Assembly: GCF_001854605.1 (NCBI RefSeq)
Contig: NZ_MKJU01000028.1
Coordinates: 187,727 to 251,726, forward strand
Length of the DNA stretch: 64,000 bases
From: Pseudoalteromonas amylolytica
Lineage (GTDB): Bacteria > Pseudomonadota > Gammaproteobacteria > Enterobacterales > Alteromonadaceae
Direction: 5' to 3'
Below are positions 27,435 through 38,419 of this stretch, one piece after another (within the stretch, counting starts at the first letter, position 1; each line of letters opens with the position of its first letter). Both the position numbers and the translations under genes were made by a program. A model generated the notes under the pieces. The model searched no databases, was not told the DNA's origin, and saw only the letters and a list, made by a program, of their open reading frames with translations.

Positions 27435-29261
27435 ATGCAAAAAATACATCTTCACTCTATTTGTAGTGCGCTGTTGCTCAGCATAAGCACTCAAGTTTCA
27501 GCAATAAAAACAATTGACTTGGCTCAATATCGCCAACTATTGCCAACTCATAACGGCAATGTGGATTACCGCATTTTGCTTGCCGACAAAATAACCGTGA
27601 ATTACCACTGTGAGATCATAGAAACTCCCGATGGAGGATATGATATTGATAGAGAAGGTTGCAATAAACCAGGTCAGTTTTACCACATTGATTGGTATGC
27701 TGAGTTTCCAAACGAGATAAACCTAAGCGTACGAGGTATTCCATCCTCAAATACTATTACCGAACACAAGCTGTGGGCACTCGCTTTTGCCCATGCCAGT
27801 GCATCGAGCCGTGTACAAATGCAATACGGCTTAAAAAAGGGCACTAATGGTACGTTTGATTTATCCCAACCGTTCGCGACTGGTGAACTATTCGGTGACT
27901 ATTTTGAACGACAAATGAATCCAAACTACTTTGTATCAAAAGGTCTACAAGAAAGCTCCCTTGGTAAGGACCTACCTAGTGGTGTTGAAGAAGATGATGG
28001 CGTACTACAAATCGAATACCCTGGCAGTGCTTGGTCAGAATTGCAGGGCGTTGTTGGAGGCGGGTTCCCTATTCCGTTTAAAAACCTTGACCCAAAAACG
28101 GTATTAAGCTCACATACGGGACCGGCTCGCAATATACTCGGTTCATCTTTGAGCAGTGGTTTTTACAACGGCTCTGCGCTAGCAATAGTAAGTGGCTCAT
28201 TACCTTGGAACCAAGGCTCTGACTCTTCTCAAGATTCAATGCATCTCTTTTTACAGCAATCTAAAGATCCTGACGCACTATCTATGCTTATGTCTTTTAT
28301 GTACAACCGAGGGCCTTATGCTGCAAAAGATCAAGTACTACGCTCACAGGAAGTTTTTGATCACTGCGTGGAAATCGAACAAGATTTAGAAGACGATTGG
28401 ACTTGCTTCCACAAGCAAAATGACTTCGGTGCCCGCTATATTAGACAGATCCCTGATGTGACCAATACGCTTTCTCAAGCCGCGCGCCAAGGAAGCCACT
28501 ATGAAGCACAACTAAGTTGGGATGATATCAACAACTACTTAGAACTATTGCAAAATTATGGCTTTTACTCACAAAAGAACATAGATAACGCTAAGTCTGC
28601 TGCTAAGGCCGTTTTTGATAACATAAGTACCAATAGTTTAATCTCATATCAAAGCCAATTCGGTAAAGTCTTAGAACGTATTATTATTAGCCTACCAATT
28701 TACGAATTAGGCGAAGGCGGCCCCTACGATGAACAGGGTAAAAAACAGTTCTACCTTTACAATGAGACACAAAAAACTGTACTTGTTGTCGCCAACAATG
28801 AAGCTGGCCAATCCGATGTGAATGAATTTGTCTTGTCAAAAAATAAAATTGCTGTTGATATCAAAGGCCAATTCATTCAATTTAATACCAGTGATGGAAC
28901 ATTAAACTGTATAAATGAAGCGAATGATGCGCTTGCAACACTCAAAGCGAGTATTGATGAAAGCTATGTGTCATTAAGTGCTCAACTAAAGTTTAGTATG
29001 ACTGACAATCAACAATGTCTGTTTGAGCAAGGACCACATACCCCACCACCTCCAGTAAAAGATGGCTATTGGGATCCTAGCCAACTATATGACCAACCCG
29101 GTAACACCGTTATAGACGCACTCGACTGCCATGAATATAGCAATGAGTGGTACATTGTTGGGGGACCAGCTCCGAGTAAAGCCTTCGCCGAGGACCCGTG
29201 GGGAGTATGGAGACGAATCTCACAACGCCCGAACGCAACCTGTTTGAGCGATAAGTCTTAA
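27435..29261 (+). CDS. Secreted GH23-like (lytic transglycosylase fold) protein with CBM5/12-like tail
   Basis: The 608-residue protein has a signal peptide (MQKIHLHSICSALLLSISTQVSA). Three short motifs in order match the lysozyme-like GH23 fold: SKGLQESSLG (Glu at about 173, candidate catalytic acid), DGVLQIEYPGSAW (about 188-200, like GLMQI-P) and MYNRGP (about 289-294, like YNAGP). The spacing of about 100 residues is larger than in small lysozymes but within range of large members. After a Pro-rich linker (HTPPPPVKDGYW) the C-terminus WDPSQLY...WYIVGG...PWGVWRRIS resembles a CBM5/12 chitin-binding module. Predicted role: extracellular hydrolysis of peptidoglycan or chitin. Family assignment is from motifs only. 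Confidence 0.6.
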   Translation: MQKIHLHSICSALLLSISTQVSAIKTIDLAQYRQLLPTHNGNVDYRILLADKITVNYHCEIIETPDGGYDIDREGCNKPGQFYHIDWYAEFPNEINLSVRGIPSSNTITEHKLWALAFAHASASSRVQMQYGLKKGTNGTFDLSQPFATGELFGDYFERQMNPNYFVSKGLQESSLGKDLPSGVEEDDGVLQIEYPGSAWSELQGVVGGGFPIPFKNLDPKTVLSSHTGPARNILGSSLSSGFYNGSALAIVSGSLPWNQGSDSSQDSMHLFLQQSKDPDALSMLMSFMYNRGPYAAKDQVLRSQEVFDHCVEIEQDLEDDWTCFHKQNDFGARYIRQIPDVTNTLSQAARQGSHYEAQLSWDDINNYLELLQNYGFYSQKNIDNAKSAAKAVFDNISTNSLISYQSQFGKVLERIIISLPIYELGEGGPYDEQGKKQFYLYNETQKTVLVVANNEAGQSDVNEFVLSKNKIAVDIKGQFIQFNTSDGTLNCINEANDALATLKASIDESYVSLSAQLKFSMTDNQQCLFEQGPHTPPPPVKDGYWDPSQLYDQPGNTVIDALDCHEYSNEWYIVGGPAPSKAFAEDPWGVWRRISQRPNATCLSDKS

Positions 29262-29273
29262 TTTACGAATAAA

Positions 29274-29304
29274 AAAGCGCTTGCGACGTTATTGTAAGCG
29301 CTTT
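29274..29304 (+). terminator. Rho-independent terminator after the GH23-like gene
   Basis: The inverted repeat AAAGCGCTT ... AAGCGCTTT with a 13-base loop lies 12 bp after the stop. It is preceded by an A-run and would act mainly for the plus-strand gene, although its T-run is short. Confidence 0.65.
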
Positions 29305-29409
29305 GCACCCATCACTGATTGGATTGTGACATAAAGCAATTAGATTGGGTTGGATTGGATTTAATACCATTCATATCGAAAATACGGCCACATGTTTCGT
29401 TGTGGGTGT

Positions 29410-29621
29410 GTCTACTTCCCTGACACTAGGCGTTAAAAGAAACTAACGTAAAACCTTACAGCGCACTTTTTACGGCTCTAGAAACAACACATGAGCGTTA
29501 AATCGATACCCCAGTTTATATCCCTAAAATGATGAAGCTTTAGCAAATTTCAGGCACAAAAAACCCTAACATCAAAATGTTAGGGTTTTTCTAAAGCGTG
29601 TAGTGCTTAGGAGCTGATGTT
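29410..29621. repeat. Repeat copy F: native groEL downstream region with terminator
   Basis: This copy adjoins the group II intron and, once the intron is removed in silico, continues directly into the groEL stop codon. It holds the left ~100 bases shared with B, the first direct repeat (CGATACCCCAGTTTATATCC), the hairpin AACCCTAAC...GTTAGGGTT at 29560-29591, which is the natural minus-strand groEL terminator, and the spacer CTAAAGCGTGTAGTGCTTAG shared with D. It is therefore the ancestral form from which the left half of copies A-D derives. The gap from 29305 to 29410 has no gene. Confidence 0.8.
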
Positions 29622-29662
29622 GTCGGGTAAGGAGCAACCATTACTGGTTACCCCTCCCCTAA

Positions 29663-29696
29663 GAACCGTACGTGCGAGTTTCCCCGCATACGGCTC
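29663..29696 (-). ncRNA. Group II intron domain V
   Basis: On the minus strand the 34 nt GAGCCGTATGCGGGGAAAC / TCGCACGTACGGTTC fold into the classical domain V hairpin (GAGCCGTA pairs with TACGGTTC, GAAA tetraloop). The catalytic AGC-type triad position reads AGC in GAGCCG. Domain VI follows at about 29622-29660 with GGGGTAACC...GGTTGCTCC...ACCC. Confidence 0.92.
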
Positions 29697-29734
29697 AAGC
29701 CTTTATAAGTCAGTACCTAAGTACAGACCGGCGA

Positions 29735-30064
29735 TCAACCGTTTGTTATATAAAGTGCAATTATGGTTGTAACTATTATTCCCAATATCCCAACTGAGAT
29801 ATTTAGAGCTGACAGTCTATTGGGCAGCGTCCATTCTGATCCTTTCTTACCAAAGTTCTCACAAGCCGAAATGCCTTTCATCGTGATTTGTACTTTACTA
29901 AAGATAACTCCATTATCATGGCTTTGTTCCTGACCTTGTATATATCCTTCAGAAATAAGCTGTGACATTAATGTCGCCTTTTTAATATCAAAGTCACAAT
30001 AAAAGCCGTAAGTTTCGTCTTGCTCTTTAACTAGATTTAAAAGCTCAAAATGATCACTGTTCAT
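29735..30064 (-). CDS. Accessory gene inside the group II intron: winged-helix-like, C-terminal membrane anchor
   Basis: This 109-residue protein is encoded within intron domain IV, between the maturase stop (30132) and domain V (29696). Residues about 1-75 look like a small winged-helix fold (ATLMSQLISEGYIQG, then a hairpin and VQITMKGISACE, the pattern of helix-wing ending). Residues about 86-107 form a single membrane helix (LNISVGILGIIVTTIIALYI). An AAGG ribosome site lies 8 bases before the ATG. It is not part of any known intron machinery. Base composition is more AT-rich than the maturase gene. It may be a cargo gene acquired by the intron. Similar tail-anchored small wHTH proteins occur in accessory regions, but no specific function can be claimed. 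Confidence 0.65.
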   Translation of the reverse strand: MNSDHFELLNLVKEQDETYGFYCDFDIKKATLMSQLISEGYIQGQEQSHDNGVIFSKVQITMKGISACENFGKKGSEWTLPNRLSALNISVGILGIIVTTIIALYITNG

Positions 30065-30131
30065 AAGTGCAACCTTATACTGGTTAAATTTAGACCTATT
30101 ATACCATGAAAAAAGCCATAAGTACTCGGAC

Positions 30132-31787
30132 CTAAATTGAGTGCAATTGCCTATGACAATTAGGGTGTAACATCACTAAGTTACTCAAGTCATCTGAGCC
30201 GCCTTTTACCCTTTCCACAATATGATGGATATTCCATCCTGTTTCTTTGGTAATTTTATGACGGCACATCGCACAGCATTGCTGCTGCCTGAGCCAAAGC
30301 GTTAGCACTTTCCTTTTACCCTGCATTGATTCTCGCCAAGCTCGCTCTAAGCGCTGCTCGAAGTATTCCTCAAATGCTAAGTCATAAGGGTTGGCTTCTG
30401 CTTTTATCTTAGTATGTCGCTTTATCACCACATCGTTACATGAGAACAGGCGAAGTATTTTCGACTCCTCCCACTCACCAGAAAATACCCAGTTGCGTTT
30501 GCCCACTGTTTTAAAGTATTTAGCCTTAACCCAGTGTAAGCGACGATTTTTATGTCGCCGTCGGCACCACTTCCAAAGCATTTTCCAAACCCGATAATCA
30601 ACATAATTAAAGGTTTCTTTGGCAACGATATGTCTGTGATAGTTTGCCCAACCTCTAAGTACAGGGTTGAGCATGTGTATCAACAAACCAGCCGTCACCG
30701 TTTTATTGCCGCTAATTATGTTTCTGACTTTATGGAGAAACGTTCGCAGGTTCTTTCGGCTTGGCTTAATCAAAAGCTTGCCTTTGTACTTGCGTAAGTT
30801 TTGCCCCAAAAAGTCAAACCCTTCGTCAATATGGGTTATCACCGTTTTTTCCGGCGATAGCGTCAGCCCTCTCTCAGCCATAAAGGCTTCTACGAGAGGT
30901 TTTACTTCATTTTCCAGCAACTCTTGTGAGATACCAGTAATAATGAAGTCATCTGCATATCGCACGTAATTGACCTTGGTCTTATAGCTGGCTTTAGTGT
31001 TCTTCTTCCCAAAATGAGATTCGAGCACCGTTTCCAAACCATCAAGCGCCATATTGGCCAACACGGGAGAAATAATTCCCCCTTGCGGTGTCCCTGCTTC
31101 AGTCGGGTTCAATTTACCGGATTCCATGTAACCGGCTTTCAGCCATTTTCCGAGTACTCGTTTATCCAATGGAATATTGGCGAGTAACCAGTCATGACTG
31201 ATGTTATCGAAGCACCCTTTAATATCCCCCTCTAGCACCCATTTGGCAGAATGCTTGCGACTGAGATTCACAAAGCATTGCTCAATCGCATCTGCCGTTG
31301 AGCGCATCGGGCGAAAGCCATAGCTATTTCTATCGGCGGTGGTTTCCGACACAGGCTCTAAGGCCAGCAGGTATAATGCCTGCATGGCTCTATCGAGCAT
31401 GGTTGGTATTCCGAGCGGTCGACGCTTGCCGTTCGCTTTTGGAATATAAACCCGCCTCAACGGTTTGGGCTTATAGCCCTTACGCGTTAGCCGAAACAAC
31501 GCTAGCCATTTACTCTCAGGTGTACTCCATAACTCCCCATCGACACCAGCAGTCCTTTTGCCTCGATTTTCAGTTACCCGTTTAACCGCCAATGCCTTGG
31601 CAGCAAACGAGCGCACCAACATGCGTTGTAGGGCTTTCACCTTGCGCCACTGTTGCTGCTTCGTCGCCTTCGCGATCCGTACTTGTAGCCCTCTCACCTT
31701 GCGCTCAACCGAATACCAATCAATGGTATGCCAGCTGTTTGTTAGGTGGGAGAACGCAGGTACATCGAACTTTCGTTCCGTACTCAT
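30132..31787 (-). CDS. ltrA: Group II intron reverse transcriptase/maturase with HNH endonuclease
   Basis: I start the gene at the ATG at 31787, which has a strong GGAGG ribosome site 8 bases upstream; the frame is open to 31826. The 551-residue protein has reverse transcriptase blocks ([59 protein letters not shown] with the catalytic YADD at about 277-280; [12 protein letters not shown]), a maturase X domain ([17 protein letters not shown]), and a C-terminal HNH domain (CCAMCRHKI ... [18 protein letters not shown] ... HPNCHRQLH). All key residues are present, so splicing and retrohoming look possible. It follows the usual plan of chloroplast-like intron proteins. Confidence 0.95.
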   Translation of the reverse strand: MSTERKFDVPAFSHLTNSWHTIDWYSVERKVRGLQVRIAKATKQQQWRKVKALQRMLVRSFAAKALAVKRVTENRGKRTAGVDGELWSTPESKWLALFRLTRKGYKPKPLRRVYIPKANGKRRPLGIPTMLDRAMQALYLLALEPVSETTADRNSYGFRPMRSTADAIEQCFVNLSRKHSAKWVLEGDIKGCFDNISHDWLLANIPLDKRVLGKWLKAGYMESGKLNPTEAGTPQGGIISPVLANMALDGLETVLESHFGKKNTKASYKTKVNYVRYADDFIITGISQELLENEVKPLVEAFMAERGLTLSPEKTVITHIDEGFDFLGQNLRKYKGKLLIKPSRKNLRTFLHKVRNIISGNKTVTAGLLIHMLNPVLRGWANYHRHIVAKETFNYVDYRVWKMLWKWCRRRHKNRRLHWVKAKYFKTVGKRNWVFSGEWEESKILRLFSCNDVVIKRHTKIKAEANPYDLAFEEYFEQRLERAWRESMQGKRKVLTLWLRQQQCCAMCRHKITKETGWNIHHIVERVKGGSDDLSNLVMLHPNCHRQLHSI

Positions 31788-32844
31788 CTTGCTTTCCTCC
31801 ATAACCACAAAATGGAGAAAAGCCAAGCCCTTACGGGGATAGCTAATCCCCGCTTGGGTTAATTTGTTAGATGGCTTTACACGCCTTCACACGATTAAAG
31901 ACCAGTCTGAATTTGGCACCCTTTCGAGTTAGGGCAAAGTTAGAACCCCTATCCGAATCATTACAGTTCAGCATTCGCTTGGTCAGACATCCTTTACCCG
32001 CTTATCCAACAGCGCTCCTTACGGATTGCCTGCCTGTGTTGCTGTTACCAGCAATTAGGCGAATAATCGGGCTTACCGAGTTCCATTGTAGTTACACGAG
32101 CAACGTAGGTTCTGTCTATCTACCGGTGGTCATAAGACGGCGTAATCCCAGATGTAAAAGGATTAACCGACCACGTACCTTTTGGTCAGAGCGCATCAAC
32201 AATATTTCGCTCTTTGCGGTTGACGGTATTTATCAACAGTTCACTTACGTTAACCATATTGCCCAGCCTAGCCCCCAGCCAGCTCATTGTTAGCCAACTA
32301 TGCCCACTCTCACGAGTTAAGACACCGTTTACACAGGGGTACATTGTCAGGAAGCTTTGCACCATGGGGTTACCCTCATCGCACTATCCCTAGGCTACTG
32401 TTAGCCGTATAACAGGTCTCGCTACCGAAATGCCGAAGCAAAGCGGTGAGACAATAACTACAACAGCTTACGCCGGAGATCGCTCCAGCAGCAAAATTCC
32501 AATAAGTCGTGCCAGCAGTGGCAAGCAGACGGGAGTATCCTCGAAGGTTAAAATTGTCGGCAGGCTTACGCCGCCGTTCTTTTTCCCTTTCGCACAAAAG
32601 ACTATGCTTCTAGATACCTACGTGTTGAGGGCAGCGCAGACATTAACACTTTGCGCCCATTTTCTTTATGCTGACCGACAATAACGATCAGGCGAACATT
32701 CTCTTTCGAGAATGCCGTTGATCGGATTGTGCGATCCGACCAACGGATTTCGACTACTAATTTTTGCAGGTGGGTGAGCAAGTACATAAGTACTTGCTTA
32801 CGGTGTAGCCTGCTAGGTTAGCGACCTACGCGACTCTCGTCGCA
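31788..32844 (-). ncRNA. Group II intron domains I-III and 5' part of domain IV
   Basis: This non-coding stretch of about 1.06 kb upstream of the maturase gene carries the structured 5' ribozyme domains. Visible hairpins include GAGTCGCGTAGGTCGC near the 5' end, GCAAGTACTTATGTACTTGC (minus strand about 32794-32775) and CCGTTGGTCGGATCG...CGATCAACGG. The length exceeds the 550-700 nt common for these domains. No good protein frame is present; the open frames here have no ribosome site and follow RNA structure. Confidence 0.75.
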
Positions 32845-34506
<1,662 letters not shown>

Positions 34507-34544
34507 CTATTAAATTTGGTTAATTTGAAAAGTGAAAAGTAGGA

Positions 34545-34832
34545 TTAGCCTACAATGCCCAAAATGTTATCTTCACGCATGATCAGGTACTCTTGACCTT
34601 CGATCTTTTCAGTTTTTTCAACGTAAGAGCCAAATAGCACGGTGTCACCTGCTTTTACTTCAAGCGCTCTTACTTCACCATTGTCTAGCACGCGGCCATT
34701 ACCTACAGCGATAACTTCACCACGAGTTGACTTTTCTGCGGCAGAGCCAGTTAATACAATACCGCCAGCAGATTTTGTTTCTTCTTCAAGACGCTTGATG
34801 ATTACGCGATCATGTAAAGGACGAATGTTCAT
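34545..34832 (-). CDS. groS: GroES co-chaperonin (10 kDa)
   Basis: The 95-residue protein is a typical Gro[20 protein letters not shown] at the start, mobile loop [15 protein letters not shown], and the closing strand [14 protein letters not shown]. Seven copies cap the GroEL ring. It is followed by groEL after a 50-bp gap. An AGGAGAACATAACAA ribosome site precedes the ATG. The sigma-32-type promoter 70-100 bp upstream drives the pair. Confidence 0.98.
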   Translation of the reverse strand: MNIRPLHDRVIIKRLEEETKSAGGIVLTGSAAEKSTRGEVIAVGNGRVLDNGEVRALEVKAGDTVLFGSYVEKTEKIEGQEYLIMREDNILGIVG

Positions 34833-34897
34833 TTGTTATGTTCTCCTAACAGTTTCTGAACAACTACAGAAAAATTCTTTAAAACTAAGTTGCCATC

Positions 34898-34928
34898 ATT
34901 TATGGGGATGGCACTTTTAAAACCCAAG
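34898..34928 (-). promoter_or_regulatory. Sigma-32 heat-shock promoter of groES-groEL
   Basis: On the minus strand CTTGGGT (-35; consensus CTTGAAA) and CCCCATAAAT (-10; consensus CCCCATNTA) are separated by 14 bases. It is placed about 70 bp before groES, as expected for a heat-shock promoter. The -10 fits almost exactly. Confidence 0.8.
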
Positions 34929-34946
34929 TCAAAAAACTAAAATTTT

Positions 34947-35447
34947 TTAATCTTTTCGCTCGTACTCACCTTCAATGGTGTTCGATGAGTGATGGGAGGG
35001 CTGCTTTGAGCTTTGTTCGTTATGCTCGAACGGCTGTGCCTGCTCATGCTCTGTGTTGGCATGTTGTGATTGCTGCATCGTCATGTGCATTTTAACGGTC
35101 ATCTGCTTCATCAATGCACTCGCCAATTTTGAGCGAATGGCAGGCGTTAATAACATAAAGCCGAGCGCATCGGTCATGATCCCTGGTGTCATGAGTAATA
35201 CACCGGCGATGATCACACACAACCCTGTAAACAGTTCGCTGGCCGGCATCTGACCACGCGCCATTTGACCTTGCACATTACTATACGCACTCAAGCCCTG
35301 TTGTTTTACCAGCTTTGCACCAAGAATTGCGGTTAAGATCACCAACGCAATCGTCGCAAACCCTCCGATGATGTCACTCACTTGAATAAGCAGCGCAATT
35401 TCAATGATCGGCACCACAATAAACAGTACAAATAAAATCCGAAACAT
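34947..35447 (-). CDS. fxsA: FxsA family membrane protein
   Basis: The start at 35447 is chosen from an AGGAGAAAGT ribosome site and because the protein then begins MFRILFVLFIVVPIIEIALL, as FxsA does; the frame is open to 35516. The 166-residue product has four hydrophobic segments: two at the N-terminus, GLCVIIAGVLLMTPGIMTDALG with the conserved PG-x-x-T-D turn, and MLLTPAIRS. The tail is polar and His/Gln-rich. The family (UPF0716) is linked to suppression of phage T7 exclusion by F plasmid. Its cellular role is otherwise unclear. It lies next to groES-groEL, as in many gammaproteobacteria. Confidence 0.9.
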   Translation of the reverse strand: MFRILFVLFIVVPIIEIALLIQVSDIIGGFATIALVILTAILGAKLVKQQGLSAYSNVQGQMARGQMPASELFTGLCVIIAGVLLMTPGIMTDALGFMLLTPAIRSKLASALMKQMTVKMHMTMQQSQHANTEHEQAQPFEHNEQSSKQPSHHSSNTIEGEYERKD

Positions 35448-35620
35448 ACTTTCTCCTAAATTAATGAAACTTAAATATGGGTGACTCGGTCTCATTTCAA
35501 GCACAAACGACCCCACACGGCTAAGTTAGGTATTTTTGCTTTCATCTATAGACACTTGGGATAGCTGATAGTTTGAGCTACTATGGCGAAAGTTCATATT
35601 TTTGTTGAAAGGAATTGAGC

Positions 35621-35941
35621 ATGGCTCCCCATTACAAACTGGTTTTGACCACCTGTGAAAACCAAGATGACGCTCACCAACTTGCCAAACAGCTGATTGC
35701 TCAAAAGCTGGCTGCCTGTGTGAATATTTTGCCAGGCGTCGAGTCGGTGTATATGTGGCAGAACGAGATTGTGCAACAAACCGAAACTAAACTGTTTATA
35801 AAAACCAAAGCAGACAAAATAAGTAAAATGATCCAACTCATCAAAGAGTTGCATAGCTATGAAGTACCGGAAATTCAGGTACTAGATGTCAATGCGGGGA
35901 ATCTTGCTTATTTTCACTGGATGGACGAGGTATTGAATTAA
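35621..35941 (+). CDS. cutA: CutA divalent-cation tolerance protein
   Basis: The ATG at 35621 has an AAAGGA ribosome site; a TTG two codons up is less likely. The 106-residue protein matches CutA1: LVLTTCENQDDAHQLAKQL, LAACVNILPGVESVYMW (with the conserved Cys), LFIKTK and LHSYEVPEIQVLDV. CutA forms a stable ferredoxin-like trimer and binds copper. Its stop overlaps the dsbD start by one base (TAATG), the usual cutA-dsbD operon of gammaproteobacteria. Confidence 0.95.
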   Translation: MAPHYKLVLTTCENQDDAHQLAKQLIAQKLAACVNILPGVESVYMWQNEIVQQTETKLFIKTKADKISKMIQLIKELHSYEVPEIQVLDVNAGNLAYFHWMDEVLN

Positions 35942-37737
35942 TGCGCGCGCTGTTATTTGTTTTTTCACTTTTGTGGCTGTTACCAGCACAGGCCAACAAT
36001 GATGTTCTCAATAGCTTGCTGGCCCCAAAACAAGATACCTTCTTGCCGGTCAATGAGGCATTTAAATTCGATTTTGATCAGCAGGGCAATATTTTGTTCA
36101 CTGGTTGGGATATTGCACCGGGCTATTACCTCTATAAAAAGAAGCTTGAGATAATCGCAAAAAATGCCGACATCAAAGTGGGAGAATATACCGAAGGGGT
36201 AGAAATAGAGGATGAATTTTTTGGTAAAACCCAAGTGTATTTTGATTCGTTCTCTGTGGTATCCAAGCTTAGCAATATTGGCGACGATGCGGTGGTAAAA
36301 ATCCGCTATCAAGGCTGCGCCGAAGCTGGATTATGTTATCCCCCTGAAGTCATCACGATTCCGTTATCACCGCTGGCGATGGCTGATGGCAGCACAGCAA
36401 GCGCCGATAGCGCAACCACAGCACCTCCAGTCGCAGACCAAACGCCATCCTCAGACAAAGAGTTATCATTTACCGAGCGCCTTGCCAGCCAAAGTTTGTT
36501 AACGAATTTAGCCATTTTCTTTATGGTGGGTGTGGGTCTTGCGTTTACTCCGTGTGTTTTTCCAATGTTCCCGATCCTTTCTAGTCTCATCGCTGGACAA
36601 AAAGGATTATCGACCAAGCGGGCTTTTTCTTTGTCATTTGTATATGTACAAGGTATGGCGGTCACTTATGCATTGCTTGGGCTTGTTGTAGCCGCTTTAG
36701 GCGGGCAAGTACAAGGTTACCTGCAACACCCAGCGGTATTGATTAGTTTTAGTTTATTGTTTGTATTGCTGGCGATGGCCATGTTTGGTTGGTATGAAAT
36801 TAAACTGCCCAGCGGCATGATGAATCGACTCACGGCCATCAGCAATCAACAACAAGGTGGTAACTATCTGGGCGTGTTTTCTATGGGTGTGCTATCAGGT
36901 TTAATCGCGTCACCATGTACCACAGCACCGCTGTCAGCCGCTTTGCTTTATGTCGCTCAAAGTGGTGACTATTTTATCGGTGGCATTACACTCTACTCGC
37001 TCAGCTTAGGCATGGGTTTACCACTATTACTATTGGGTACATCCGGTGGCAAGTTGCTGCCCAAAGCCGGCGCATGGATGGAGCAAGTAAAAACGCTGTT
37101 TGGTTTCATTATGCTCGTGGTGCCTCTGATACTGTTAGAGCGCATTGTTGAATTTGACATTATCTTATGGCTTGCCAGCGGCTTAATGCTTGCGACGGCT
37201 CTTTATTTACATCACTGGCAAAGCCAACAAAGCAGTGGGGTGCTAAAAACCTTGCTGTGGGGTGTCGCTTCTGTGTTGTTAGTCAGTGCCTTGCTGGTAG
37301 GCAAAAACCTCATTTGGCCGAGCAAAACAATTAATGTAACACAAGCGCAGTCAGCACAAGGCGAGAAAAAATTTCAGCTCGTCGCAGATTTAAGCGCTTT
37401 GAGAGAGGCCATTGAACAGGCCAACGACAACGGTCAAATTGCCATCGTTGACCTATACGCAGACTGGTGTGTTGCCTGCAAAGAGTTTGAGAAGTACACC
37501 TTCTTTGAGCCTCAAGTACAGCAGCAATTCAAACACTTTGCGCTACTGAAGCTAGATTTAACCGAAAGTAACGACAAGAGCGTGGAGATAATGAAAGAGT
37601 TCAACGTCTTTGGGCTACCCACCATGTTGTTCTTTGATGGACAAGGTAATGAACTGCCAGATCTACGCGTTACCGGTTTTATGGGCCCTGAGCCATTTGC
37701 AAAACACCTAGAAAAGGTGCGTGCCAACGTACAATAA
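35941..37737 (+). CDS. dsbD: DsbD thiol:disulfide interchange protein
   Basis: The 598-residue protein begins with a signal peptide (MRALLFVFSLLWLLPAQA). An N-terminal periplasmic domain has the Cys pair in QGCAEAGLCYPPEV. A central membrane part of about eight helices carries the redox pair in FTPCVFPMFP and SPCTTAPLSAALL. The C-terminal thioredoxin domain has ADWCVACKEFE. It passes electrons from cytoplasmic thioredoxin to periplasmic DsbC/DsbG and CcmG. All three Cys pairs are present, so it should be active. Translation is coupled to cutA through the one-base overlap. Confidence 0.97.
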   Translation: MRALLFVFSLLWLLPAQANNDVLNSLLAPKQDTFLPVNEAFKFDFDQQGNILFTGWDIAPGYYLYKKKLEIIAKNADIKVGEYTEGVEIEDEFFGKTQVYFDSFSVVSKLSNIGDDAVVKIRYQGCAEAGLCYPPEVITIPLSPLAMADGSTASADSATTAPPVADQTPSSDKELSFTERLASQSLLTNLAIFFMVGVGLAFTPCVFPMFPILSSLIAGQKGLSTKRAFSLSFVYVQGMAVTYALLGLVVAALGGQVQGYLQHPAVLISFSLLFVLLAMAMFGWYEIKLPSGMMNRLTAISNQQQGGNYLGVFSMGVLSGLIASPCTTAPLSAALLYVAQSGDYFIGGITLYSLSLGMGLPLLLLGTSGGKLLPKAGAWMEQVKTLFGFIMLVVPLILLERIVEFDIILWLASGLMLATALYLHHWQSQQSSGVLKTLLWGVASVLLVSALLVGKNLIWPSKTINVTQAQSAQGEKKFQLVADLSALREAIEQANDNGQIAIVDLYADWCVACKEFEKYTFFEPQVQQQFKHFALLKLDLTESNDKSVEIMKEFNVFGLPTMLFFDGQGNELPDLRVTGFMGPEPFAKHLEKVRANVQ

Positions 37738-37752
37738 CCCTACAACTTCACC

Positions 37753-37774
37753 CGCTGGTCATGTTTGACCAGCG
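37753..37774 (+). terminator. Terminator after cutA-dsbD
   Basis: CGCTGGTCA and TGACCAGCG form a 9-bp stem with a short loop 15 bp after the dsbD stop. The following pyrimidine-rich tail is C-rich, so this may be a weaker terminator. Confidence 0.6.
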
Positions 37775-37940
37775 CTTCCCCCTCTGATTAGACCAGTATT
37801 TTGCTGCTATTTACCGCGAAATATCTATAATACACAGCTAAAGTGAGAAAAAGTTGCTATTTTAGTCTGAACAGCTTAAGTTATTTATTAACTTATACAA
37901 AAAATCACGTTAATTTCAATTTGAGAGGTTTTCACGGATT

Positions 37941-38402
37941 ATGACTGCAAATTTGAAGATTTTAGTCTTAAATGGGCCAAACCTTAATATGCTTGGTCAC
38001 CGTGAGCCACAGACTTATGGCACGCTCACACTTGATGAGCTAATGACCAGAGTAGACAAACACGCTCAGCAACTTGGCGTAACGCTTTCTCATTTGCAAA
38101 GTAACAGTGAGGCTGAACTGATCAGCACCATACACGATGCGTGGCAAAAAATTGATGCCATTATCATCAACCCCGCAGCATTTACACACACCAGTGTCGC
38201 GCTGCGAGACGCGCTTTTAAGCGTCAACATACCTTTTTATGAAGTGCATATTAGTAACGTATATGCACGAGAGCCGTTTCGCCATAAATCGTATTTTTCT
38301 GATGTGGCGCAAGGGGTGATATGTGGATTAGGCGCAATTGGCTATGAAGCTGCTTTAACGGCGGCCGTCAGCAAATTGCACAACAGAAATAACGCAAATT
38401 AA
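37941..38402 (+). CDS. aroQ: Type II 3-dehydroquinate dehydratase
   Basis: The 153-residue protein has the type II dehydroquinase signature: [20 protein letters not shown] with the catalytic Tyr near residue 27, [57 protein letters not shown] (described in parts: EVHISN and the catalytic His/Arg) and [15 protein letters not shown]. It catalyses the third step of the shikimate pathway as a dodecamer. It lies directly before accB-accC, a common order in gammaproteobacteria. Confidence 0.97.
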   Translation: MTANLKILVLNGPNLNMLGHREPQTYGTLTLDELMTRVDKHAQQLGVTLSHLQSNSEAELISTIHDAWQKIDAIIINPAAFTHTSVALRDALLSVNIPFYEVHISNVYAREPFRHKSYFSDVAQGVICGLGAIGYEAALTAAVSKLHNRNNAN

Positions 38403-38419
38403 CTAACAGGCGGGTCATT

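Noticed and set aside
4131-29621. Repeats A-F as integron attC sites with cassettes
   Set aside because: There is no integron integrase, no GTTRRRY core sites, the genes point both ways, and the blocks are multi-gene.
31871-32684. Frames of 84-140 codons in the 5' part of the intron
   Set aside because: They coincide with structured ribozyme domains, lack ribosome sites and show no protein pattern.
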